Positions 7,573-14,689 of a stretch of DNA of 37,728 nucleotides are shown in pieces; within the stretch, counting starts at the first letter, position 1; the number at the start of each line of letters is the position of its first letter. Source of the DNA: Achromobacter sp. Marseille-Q4962 (GTDB taxonomy: Bacteria > Pseudomonadota > Gammaproteobacteria > Burkholderiales > Burkholderiaceae_B); the NCBI RefSeq assembly GCF_943737005.1, contig NZ_CALSFU010000031.1:1-37728 (forward strand). Direction: 5' to 3'. The translations under genes were made by a program, and so were the position numbers. Under the pieces are notes generated by a model. The model saw only the letters and a list, made by a program, of their open reading frames with translations, searched no databases and had not been told where the DNA came from.

Positions 7573-8270
7573 GCGAAACGCACCGTATCACAGGCGTGGC
7601 GGCGCCATTGCCAATCGGCAACCTGGACACCGACCAGATCATGCCCAAGCAGTTCCTGCTGGGGATCGACAAGAGCGGATTGGCAGACGGACTGCTGCAT
7701 GACCTGCGTTTCGACACCGAAGGGCGGCTTCGCCCGGACTTCGTGCTCAACCGTCCGGAATATCGCGGCGCGCGCATTCTGTTGGGCGGGGCGAACTTCG
7801 GCTGCGGATCGAGCCGGGAGCACGCGGTATGGGGATTGCAGCAGGCCGGGTTCGATGCTGTCGTCGCGCCGAGTTACGGAGAGATCTTCTATTTCAATGC
7901 GATGAACAATCGCCTGCTGCTTGTCACCTTGCCGCCGGAGCAGGTCCAGGCGTTGATGGACAGCGTGGCGCATGGCCAGGAAAAGCGCCTGACCATCGAC
8001 GTGGAGAAGCAAATCGTTTCCACGCCGCAGGGCGATGAATATCCCTTCGATTTGCAACCCAGGCAGAAGCGGATGCTGGTCGATGGCTTGGACATGATCG
8101 GCATGACCTTGCGCGATGCAGCAGCCATCGACCGGTTCGAAGCTGAGCATTGGCAGGTACGTCCCTGGTGCCGTGTCGATATCGCCAGGACGCGGGCAAG
8201 AAAACGCGGTGCGGGCTTGAATTCCGTACGCAGCCAAGGACAGGCCTTGTCCTCCGAAAAGGAAAGGTAG
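7569..8270 (+). CDS. leuD: LeuD-type aconitase-family dehydratase, small subunit
   Basis: The 233-residue protein is the swivelling small subunit partner of the LeuC-like protein. Motifs are NLDTDQIMPKQFL near the N-terminus, NFGCGSSREHAVWGLQ with the substrate-binding SSRE, and SYGEIFYFNAMNNRLL. The ATG at 7569 overlaps the large-subunit stop (ATGA), which indicates translational coupling. The family core ends around residue 200; about 30 basic residues (IARTRARKRGAG onward) extend the tail beyond the usual length and are not recognisable. The heterodimer performs a dehydration/rehydration with an iron-sulfur cluster. The substrate is open, as for the large subunit. Confidence 0.88.
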   Translation: MSETHRITGVAAPLPIGNLDTDQIMPKQFLLGIDKSGLADGLLHDLRFDTEGRLRPDFVLNRPEYRGARILLGGANFGCGSSREHAVWGLQQAGFDAVVAPSYGEIFYFNAMNNRLLLVTLPPEQVQALMDSVAHGQEKRLTIDVEKQIVSTPQGDEYPFDLQPRQKRMLVDGLDMIGMTLRDAAAIDRFEAEHWQVRPWCRVDIARTRARKRGAGLNSVRSQGQALSSEKER

Positions 8271-8372
8271 CGATGAACATGGCGATCATGGGGAACGGAT
8301 GGTTAACGTTCAGCCACTGCCTGCTTGCGGCGGCTGGGCGATGTGTATTTCACGACAGGGACACGGAACCCC

Positions 8373-9158
8373 CTACCGAGATGCGGCCGTGTCGGATTCG
8401 CTGATGAAGTTCATCGGCGTCTTGCCGAGCCGCCGTTTGAACATGGTGGAAAACGCGCTGGGGCTGTCGTAGCCCAGATCCAGCGCCACCTGCGTGACGG
8501 ACTGCCCAGCCGATAGCCGGGGCAGCGCCGCCAGCAGGCAGGCTTGCTGCCGCCATGCCCCGAAACTCATGCCCGTCTGCTGGTGAAAGAACCGGGTGAA
8601 AGTGCGCAGGCTCTTGTGCAGCCGTTGCGCCCACATCTGCGGCGTGGCCTGGATGCTGGGCGACTTCAGGAACGCCTTGCACAGCCGTGCAAGCTGGCGG
8701 TCTTGGGGGATCGGCGCGAACAGGGGCATCGTCTGCGTCTGGCGCACTTCGTGCAGCAGCAACTGCGCCAGCGCACCGTCGCGCCCGTCCTCGTCGTACA
8801 GCGCGGGCATGTCCGCCGAGGCCAGCAGCAACTGGTGCAGCAGAGGGGAGATGACCAGCGCCTCGCAGTGATCTGCCGGGCGCGGCGCGGCAGCCGGCTC
8901 GATGTAGAGGCTGCGCGTACTCACACCCTGCATCCGCACGCGGTGGGGTTTGCCGGCGGGAATCCACACGCCGCTGTACGGTGGAATGGCCCATGCGCCA
9001 TCGTCCGTTTCCACTTCCATCACCCCGCTCATGCCGTACAGCACCTGGGCGCGCCGGTGCGTATGGGTGTCGAGCAAGGTGCCCGGCGGGTAATCGGTGC
9101 CGATGGCCAGCACGGGGCGCGCCACGGCATCCACGGAGTCCAGCGGTATGTTGCGCAT
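8373..9158 (-). CDS. AraC-family transcriptional regulator with cupin sensor domain
   Basis: The protein (261 residues from the ATG at 9158; a TTG at 9179 would add seven) has an N-terminal cupin-like domain (DTHTHRRAQVLYGMSGVMEV, then IPPYSGVWIPAGKPHRV). The C-terminal double helix-turn-helix of AraC/XylS type includes SLRTFTRFFHQQTGMSFGAWRQQ and VTQVALDLGYDSPSAFSTMFKRRLG. It is divergent from the TauE/SafE permease gene 106 bp away and probably regulates it. That permease is interrupted, so the regulator may be orphaned. The effector is unknown. Confidence 0.88.
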   Translation of the reverse strand: MRNIPLDSVDAVARPVLAIGTDYPPGTLLDTHTHRRAQVLYGMSGVMEVETDDGAWAIPPYSGVWIPAGKPHRVRMQGVSTRSLYIEPAAAPRPADHCEALVISPLLHQLLLASADMPALYDEDGRDGALAQLLLHEVRQTQTMPLFAPIPQDRQLARLCKAFLKSPSIQATPQMWAQRLHKSLRTFTRFFHQQTGMSFGAWRQQACLLAALPRLSAGQSVTQVALDLGYDSPSAFSTMFKRRLGKTPMNFISESDTAASR

Positions 9159-9863
9159 GGCAATGGATGGCCTAAACAAAAGGATTATTGACCAATCAGC
9201 GAGAGACAGCCAATTCGGCGCACCCTATCGTGAAGTTTCGTCCTCTCACGATGCGGTTTCCGCCATGTACTTCCTGCTTTTGTTCTTTGGTTTCCTCGCC
9301 GGGATAACGACCGTGCTGTTCGGCTTCGGCGGTGGCTTCGTCGTCGTGCCCGTGCTGTATTCCGTGCTCCTGGCTACGCATGGCGGCAGCGCCGTGGGCG
9401 ACGCCGCCATGCACGTGGCCGTTGCCACGTCCACCTGCGTGATGATCTTCGGTGCGGGGCTGGCGACGATGCGCCATCACAAAGCTGGCACGGTGCCGTG
9501 GGATCAGGTGCGCCCGCTACTGGGCTACATCGCCGTGGGCGCAATACCGGGCGCGGCTGCCGCATTGGCATTGAGCGGGGACTGGGTACGCTGGGCCTTC
9601 ATCTTCTACCTGGGGTTGACGATCCTCGACAGCATCCTGCGGCCGGGCTTCACCCAGGAAACGGCTGCGCGGATTCGTCCATGGGGACGGTGGATGACCG
9701 CTGCCGCAGGCACGGCGATTGGTGCGATCGCCGCCTTCCTGGGCGTGGGCGGCAGCGTGATGACCGTGCCGCTGATGCGCCGCCGCGGCGCCAGCATGAC
9801 CGCTGCGACAGCAGCGGCCAACCCACTGTCGCTGCCAATGGCCGTGGTCGGCTCGGCGACTTA

Positions 9864-10730
9864 GAGCGGCTAACAAAACCCGGGAAGATGGCGAAGACAG
9901 ATGACCGAGCAGGCGAGAGACAGCAGGGCCAGATGGATATCGATCCGGCGTTCGAAACGGATGCGCAGCTTGCCCATGCCCGCGAACCAAGCATGAGTGC
10001 GCTCGACTACCCAACGATAGCGTCCCAGCCTATCGTTGCGTTCTATCCCCTTGCGGGCGATACGCGGGGTGATACCTCGCTGGTTGAGGTGATCGCGGCA
10101 GCGGTCGATGTCGTAGGCCTTGTCGGCGTGCAGCTTGCCCGGCCAGCGTTGCGGACGCCCCGGCTTGCCAGCGATCGGGGGCAGTGCATCAACCAACTCC
10201 TCGAATACCACCGAGTCGTGCCGGTGGGCTCCGGTGACACAGAACGCCAAGGGAATGCCGTTGCAGTCGGTGATCAGGTGCCGCTTGCTACCGAGCTTAC
10301 CGCGATCGGTCGGGTTCGGCCCGGTGTAGGCGCCCCCCGGGGGGCGGCCACACTGGCCGCGTCCAGGCTGGCTCGACTCAGGTCCAGCTTGTCGGCCCGG
10401 CGCAGTTCGGCCAACAGGACCTGATGCAGACGATGCCAGACCCCGGCGGCTTGCCAGTCGCGCAACCGCCGCCAGCAGGTCATGCCGCTGCCGTAGCCCA
10501 GTTCCTGGGGCAACTCCTCCCACGGGATGCCGGTGCGCAGGACATAGACGATACCGTTGAGGGCTTGTTGGTCGCTCACGCGCGGTCGCCCTCCCTTGGG
10601 CGAGGGCTTCACGGGCGGGATCAAAGGTTCGATGCGCTTCCACAGCGCGGCGGGAATCTCTTTGCGACGTGCCATGCAGGCGATTTTGTCATCACCGCTC
10701 AGGTGTACAAGGCGGTTTTGTTAGCCGCTC
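9864..10730 (-). mobile_element. Complete IS5-family (IS427-type) insertion sequence, 867 bp
   Basis: Both ends carry the 17-bp terminal inverted repeat GAGCGGCTAACAAAACC. The element is flanked by TTA at 9861-9863 and 10731-10733, a TNA-type 3-bp target duplication usual for this group. It carries one transposase gene in two overlapping frames on the minus strand. Both termini are intact and the insertion reads as clean, so it may be recent and active. It interrupts a TauE/SafE permease gene. Confidence 0.93.
9870..10675 (-). CDS. IS5-family DDE transposase in two frames (OrfA/OrfB, -1 frameshift)
   Basis: OrfA starts with the ATG at 10675 (KEIPAALWKRIEPLIP, the DUF4096-type N-terminal domain). 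It continues in frame to the SRASLDAASVAAPRG region, where the first catalytic Asp lies. OrfB follows in the -1 frame (GGAYTGPNPTDRGKLGSKRH), with the second Asp in HADKAYD and the Glu in WVVERTHAWF, and stops at 9870-9872 inside the terminal repeat. The frames join at a run of six G after six C (about 10336-10347), which could support -1 slippage. IS427-group elements are known to make transposase this way. Read as a fusion, the protein is about 267 residues. Confidence 0.87.
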
Positions 10731-10955
10731 TTATGCGCTGCTGGCGTGGAACGATGCACCGCTGGGTGCATGGCACGCGGGTTACATTGACTTGCGCGCT
10801 TGCGCGGTCTTGGCGGTTGGTTCATGGCTGGGTATCCGGGCCACATCGAGGTGGATTGGCCGGATTCCCGATACCATTCACGCCAAGGCATACATCACGC
10901 TGCTGTGCGTCGTTCTGCTGGTGATGCTGGTGGCTTAGTCTTCTCTGCCTCTAGC

Positions 10956-11063
10956 TGTGATCTCTCAGTAGGTTGTTCATCCGGGGCTCCTGGGGGCTGG
11001 TTTGGCTTCGTAACCCCCATCTTCCAGAGATGCCCCGGATGAACAACCTACTGAGAGATCACA
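10956..11063. repeat. 108-bp palindromic element with perfect 32-bp inverted arms
   Basis: The left arm 10956-10987 (starting TGTGATCTCTCAGTAGG) and right arm 11032-11063 (ending GAGAGATCACA) are exact reverse complements over 32 bp. They enclose 44 bp that hold a further GGGGG/CCCCC pair. Flanks CTAGC and ATTAG keep three more symmetric bases. It encodes no protein. It sits between the end of the permease gene and the start of the conserved ICE gene block. It could be a MITE, a pair of IS end fragments or a very strong terminator; I do not recognise the arm sequence. Confidence 0.85.
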
Positions 11064-11074
11064 ATTAGTCCACA

Positions 11075-11227
11075 ATGCAGGTCAACGATCTGATCGTTGG
11101 CCTCATCGCCCACGAGCTCAAAGCGTTCCCGGCCAGCAAAGGGCAGTACGGGTACGTCTATGCGCTCAACGCCTCCCGCGACCATGTGGTCTGCCGCGGC
11201 ATTCCTTCCGCCGAGGACATCCAGTAG
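11075..11227 (+). CDS. Possible small ORF of unknown function (50 codons)
   Basis: The ATG at 11075, 12 bp after the palindrome, opens a frame reading MQVNDLIVGLIAHELKAFPA and ending AEDIQ at a TAG. The composition looks protein-like, with hydrophobic and charged residues alternating and little arginine. There is no good ribosome binding site and no family I recognise. It may be the remnant of a longer gene truncated by the palindrome or by the ICE deletion. Confidence 0.3.
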   Translation: MQVNDLIVGLIAHELKAFPASKGQYGYVYALNASRDHVVCRGIPSAEDIQ

Positions 11228-11538
11228 GACTGGGGACATCGTCTAGGCTCAAGTCGCAACAACCAGATACGTGGCCGTTGTCATCGCCGATATCAATCTC
11301 GGCCAGCAATCAAGCCACATCGGCGTCCGATGTGAACAGCTTGGGCCACGGGGCCGGATCGGCCCATACCCATCCACTGCACACAGTCAGCTCATGGCAC
11401 GCGCGTAGGTCCGGATCAGCGAGTCGGGGCAGACAAGGATGGTGAAAACGGGGCGAGGTGGTCTCCGCTTTGTTTGTCGCGTCGAGGACTGGTTTCGGTT
11501 CGACTGCCACCGGATTGGCTTCCCTCCGGTGTTGTCCC
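11228..11538. other. Gap without a recognised gene, upstream of the ICE tra block
   Basis: About 310 bases between the small ORF and the PFL_4709-type gene contain only short frames on both strands with no motif. In intact clc-like ICEs this position is occupied by the VirB4-like ATPase gene and other mating-pair genes. None of their Walker motifs is visible here. Confidence 0.45.
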
Positions 11539-11976
11539 ATGGACTCTTGCGCTGTTCCTCATGCCGCTCGCGCTCGCCCAGCATGGATTGCTACGGCCAT
11601 CGCCATTCTGGCGTTGGCCACTCGCGCCGCCGCTTCGGAAGTCTGGGTCGTTACCGACTCGCATCATCCGGTCCTTGGCCAGGCTGACCGACACCTCATC
11701 CTGGACGCGGCCGCGGTGCTCGAAGCGGAGCTGGCCGACAACCTGCCCACCGATCCTGAGCGCGCCAGCGCCATCGTCCAGCAACGCCTGAAATTGGGCG
11801 GTACAGACCTGCAGCGAAGGATCGGCACCGCCTACCAGGGTATTGCCGATGCCTGGAGCCTTGGCGTCACCAAGATTCCCGCCATCGTGGTGGATCGCCG
11901 ATACGTGGTCTATGGCGAGACGGACGTGGCCCGTGCGGTAGCCCGCATCGACCAATACCGGAGGACGCAGCCATGA
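11539..11976 (+). CDS. ICE conjugation protein, PFL_4709 family (TIGR03757, DUF1525)
   Basis: The protein of about 145 residues has a signal-peptide-like segment (WIATAIAILALATRAAA) followed by the conserved EVWVVTDSHHPV start of the mature domain and a C-terminal GVTKIPAIVVDRRYVVYGETDVARA segment. This is the PFL_4709 family of clc-like integrative conjugative elements, a periplasmic part of the mating apparatus. An in-frame start at 11458 is possible, but it adds a stretch unlike the family. I prefer the ATG at 11539, although it lacks a clear ribosome binding site. Its stop overlaps the next gene by 4 bp. It is the first conserved ICE gene in the remnant. Confidence 0.85.
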   Translation: MDSCAVPHAARARPAWIATAIAILALATRAAASEVWVVTDSHHPVLGQADRHLILDAAAVLEAELADNLPTDPERASAIVQQRLKLGGTDLQRRIGTAYQGIADAWSLGVTKIPAIVVDRRYVVYGETDVARAVARIDQYRRTQP

Positions 11977-12923
11977 CGAGGCGTCCGTTCGCGCCATCCC
12001 GGCGCCAGCGGTTGGCCATCGCAGCGCTGCTGCTGGGGTGTTCCGCATCGTCCTTTGCACTGAACACCGCCACCATCGTGGCCTCCACCCTGTCGCCGGA
12101 TTGCCTGGAATACCGCGTCACCGGCATCTGCTATTGGCTCTATTGCACCTGGACGGGATGCACCGTACGCACCTCGGTCAAGGTGCGCCACTACATCCCG
12201 GATGCCGTGGTGTCGAGCTACTCGAACACCGGCGAGAACCCTTGGGTCGAGGTGCGGGCGATGAGCCTGCCGAACCCGACCGCGAAGGCCGGCGGCGACG
12301 GCACCACCAACGAGGATCACGAGAACAACCTGGCGAAGTTCAAGAACGCCGACGTCATCGGCCATCCGGGTGGCTATGTGTTCAGCCAGTTCGCCAGCGC
12401 CTCCGGCTACACCTGCGAGGGCGCCGGCACCGCCTTCATGCCCTATCTGCTGAGCACGCTCGACACGCTGGCATGGCGCTACAACATCCCCGAGGCGCTG
12501 TATCCGGAAGCACTGATTCCCGGCCGGCGCGAGATCGGCACGCGCACGGCCATGAATCTCTGGGGCAACGTCTATCCGCGTGGCGGCTTCCTGCACCAGG
12601 TGGATGACCACAAGGCCGCAGCCGTGGTCGCCCAGCGCGCGGGTGACATCGTGACGCGCCGCAACCAGATCCACGTCTACCAACCGCTGCTCGCCAGTTC
12701 GCGCGATGGCTACTGGCCGGCCGGCGCCCTGATGGAAACCGATGCCGCCACGGGCAAGTGGCAGGAGCTGACCCCCACGCTGTCCAGCAGTTGCGCGGTA
12801 TTCCCCCACGGCAATGCCAAGGTGCAGGCCCGGCAAGGCGACTACGCCTGGGCATTGTGGCGTCCCTATAGCTGCTGCCAGCGCCGCGGCCAGGTGTTCC
12901 TCGGCAGCGTCGATTTCCTGTGA
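11973..12923 (+). CDS. ICE conjugation protein, PFL_4710 family (TIGR03756, TraU-like)
   Basis: The 316-residue exported protein has a signal peptide (LAIAALLLGCSASSFAL). The cysteine-rich N-terminal part (CLEYRVTGICYWLYCTWTGC) is typical of the TraU-like PFL_4710 family, and paired cysteines recur near the C-terminus (PYSCCQRRG). TraU-type proteins act in the periplasm/outer membrane in mating-pair formation and DNA transfer. ATGA overlaps with both neighbours place it in one translationally coupled operon with PFL_4709 and PFL_4711. The length is normal and the frame is intact. Confidence 0.9.
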   Translation: MTRRPFAPSRRQRLAIAALLLGCSASSFALNTATIVASTLSPDCLEYRVTGICYWLYCTWTGCTVRTSVKVRHYIPDAVVSSYSNTGENPWVEVRAMSLPNPTAKAGGDGTTNEDHENNLAKFKNADVIGHPGGYVFSQFASASGYTCEGAGTAFMPYLLSTLDTLAWRYNIPEALYPEALIPGRREIGTRTAMNLWGNVYPRGGFLHQVDDHKAAAVVAQRAGDIVTRRNQIHVYQPLLASSRDGYWPAGALMETDAATGKWQELTPTLSSSCAVFPHGNAKVQARQGDYAWALWRPYSCCQRRGQVFLGSVDFL

Positions 12924-12934
12924 GGCCCGATGCC

Positions 12935-14329
12935 ATGACGACTCCACCGCCGAGCGCCCGTCGATTTCTTTGCGTCGCATTGGCCGTTGCAGCAATGTGC
13001 TGCTCCGGCGCCGGGGCGCAGACCAGCGTCAACGAGTACGGCGTCCAGCATCAGGGCAGCGTGATCGGCGACGACGTGCTCTACAGCATTGGGGGCGGCC
13101 GCGCGGTATCCATGAGCGGTGCGGCCAACATGCACTCCATCGGTGTTGGCGTCGGCTGGAACAGCAACCTGATCTGTGGCGACATGAGCATCACCACCAC
13201 GCTGCAGAACCAGTTGAACGGCATCACCAACGGCTTCCAGGCCATCATGTCCTCGGTGATCCAGAACGCCACCGCTGCCGTGGCGTCGCTGCCCGCGCTG
13301 ATCATCCAGCGCGCCGATCCAGGGCTGTATAACCTGCTGACCAATGGGGTGCTGCAAGCCAGGCTGGATTTCGATCGCAGCAAGCTGACCTGCCGTGCCA
13401 TCGCCAACCGCATGGCCGACATGGCGGGTGGGCAGCTCGGCTGGGGCCAACTCGCCGAAGGCATGGCGCTGAAGCAGGCCGTCGCGAGCACCGATGCGGT
13501 CTCGGCCATCGACGACGCCGAGGCGAACCGTGGCAACAATGGCGTACCGTGGGTCGGCGGAGACAACGCCGGCGGCGCGGGCCAACGTCCGGTGCGCGTG
13601 GTCGGCGACGTGACCCGCGCCGGCTACAACCTGCTCAATGGCCGTGGCGTCGGCGATGCCAGTTCGATTCCGCAAGCCAGTTGCGGCGGCAACATGGCCT
13701 GCCAGACCTGGAGTTCGCCCGATGCCGCCGCGGCCTGGGCCGTTCGCGTGCTAGGCGAGCAGGAACAGCGCACCTGCGATGCATGCACCAAGACCGTCAC
13801 CACGCCGGGCGTTGGCCTGACCCCGCTGATCCAGGAGGAATACGAGGACAAGCTGCAGGCCCTGCAGGAGTTGGTCGCCGGCAGCCGTCCAACCACGGCG
13901 CAGAACCTGCAGGCTGCGGGCAGCGCGTCGCTGCCCATCACCCGTGGCGTGATCGAGGCGCTGCGCGACGAGACGGACCAGGACATCCTGGCTCGGCGCC
14001 TGGCCTCGGAGGTTGCGCTGGCCAGCGTGCTGGAGAAGGCGCTGCTGCTGCAACGCACGCTGCTGACCGGGCGCAAGGAGCCCAACGTGGCCGCCAACGA
14101 ACTGGCCCAGAAGGCCGTCACCCACGAAAGCGACATCCTCGATCGCGAGATTCACAACCTGAAGGCAGAGCTGGAGCTGCGCCGCGAACTGGCCAGCAAC
14201 TCGCCGATGGCGATCATCCAGCGCCACAGCACCCGCGCCGCCGGTGCGCGTGGCATCTACGAGGGCGACCCGGTACGCAATCGGGTCGATGAATTGCAGC
14301 GGCCGCCGTCCGGCGGAAGCCATCCATGA
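12935..14329 (+). CDS. ICE conjugation protein, PFL_4711 family (TIGR03755)
   Basis: The 464-residue protein begins with a signal peptide (FLCVALAVAAMCCSGAGAQ). It continues with the YGVQHQGSVIGDDVLYSIGGG and CGDMSITTTLQNQLNGITNGF segments characteristic of PFL_4711-family proteins in clc-like ICEs. The C-terminal half is helical and charged, possibly coiled coil (about residues 330-430). I chose the ATG at 12935; a GTG at 12920 is in frame but overlaps the upstream stop. It follows PFL_4710 directly and overlaps the next gene by 4 bp. The exact role in mating-pair formation or stabilisation is not established. Confidence 0.88.
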   Translation: MTTPPPSARRFLCVALAVAAMCCSGAGAQTSVNEYGVQHQGSVIGDDVLYSIGGGRAVSMSGAANMHSIGVGVGWNSNLICGDMSITTTLQNQLNGITNGFQAIMSSVIQNATAAVASLPALIIQRADPGLYNLLTNGVLQARLDFDRSKLTCRAIANRMADMAGGQLGWGQLAEGMALKQAVASTDAVSAIDDAEANRGNNGVPWVGGDNAGGAGQRPVRVVGDVTRAGYNLLNGRGVGDASSIPQASCGGNMACQTWSSPDAAAAWAVRVLGEQEQRTCDACTKTVTTPGVGLTPLIQEEYEDKLQALQELVAGSRPTTAQNLQAAGSASLPITRGVIEALRDETDQDILARRLASEVALASVLEKALLLQRTLLTGRKEPNVAANELAQKAVTHESDILDREIHNLKAELELRRELASNSPMAIIQRHSTRAAGARGIYEGDPVRNRVDELQRPPSGGSHP

Positions 14330-14676
14330 GTGCCGCAGGGCGGTGCCCGCGCTGGCTGTCCAGCCGGCGTGCCATCCGGGTACTGGTGTGGGCGGTGTCG
14401 CTGCTGATCGCCGCGACCGCCGTCAATGTGGTCGGCATCCGCATCGCGGGCAGCATCGAGGGCTGGCAGCGCTGGATGGCGGCGCAATCCGGGGCCTTCC
14501 TGGTCTGGCGGTTGTTGCTCTACGCCATCACTGCCTGGGGTTGGCTCTGGATGCGCCGTCGCCTGCGCACGCGGGAACCGGAGCGCGCTGCCGGGCAGCG
14601 ACTGCTGCGCGCGGAGGTTGCGTCCATCGTCGCCGTGATCGCGCTGGAAGCCAGCCTGCTGATGCAGGCACGGTAG
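14326..14676 (+). CDS. Small ICE membrane protein of unknown function
   Basis: The 116-residue protein has two or three predicted membrane segments: about residues 18-38 (VLVWAVSLLIAATAVNVVGI), 57-72 and 95-112, separated by an arginine-rich loop. It overlaps the PFL_4711 stop by 4 bp and precedes the TraG-like gene by 13 bp. This is a position where clc-like ICEs usually carry a short poorly conserved membrane protein. I recognise no domain. Confidence 0.75.
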   Translation: MSAAGRCPRWLSSRRAIRVLVWAVSLLIAATAVNVVGIRIAGSIEGWQRWMAAQSGAFLVWRLLLYAITAWGWLWMRRRLRTREPERAAGQRLLRAEVASIVAVIALEASLLMQAR

Positions 14677-14689
14677 CGCGAGGTTCGCC

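Larger units (their letters stand above)
9265..10938 (+). pseudogene. TauE/SafE-family anion permease, split by an IS5-family element
   Basis: The N-terminal part (9265-9861) encodes a multi-pass membrane protein with FGFGGGFVVVPVLY and a second FLGVGGSVMTVPLM repeat, the duplicated half-domain pattern of TauE/SafE exporters. The reading frame is cut after GSAT. It resumes beyond the IS at 10734 as YALLAWNDAP and runs to a stop at 10936-10938. Removing the IS and one TTA copy restores a continuous gene of 267 codons. Family members export sulfite, sulfoacetate or other organosulfur anions. The split gene should be inactive unless the IS excises. The divergent AraC gene is its likely former regulator. 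Confidence 0.85.

Noticed and set aside
12866..13675. Minus-strand open frames opposite PFL_4710 and PFL_4711
   Set aside because: They are shadows of the coding strand. The plus-strand genes have signal peptides, coupling overlaps and family matches.
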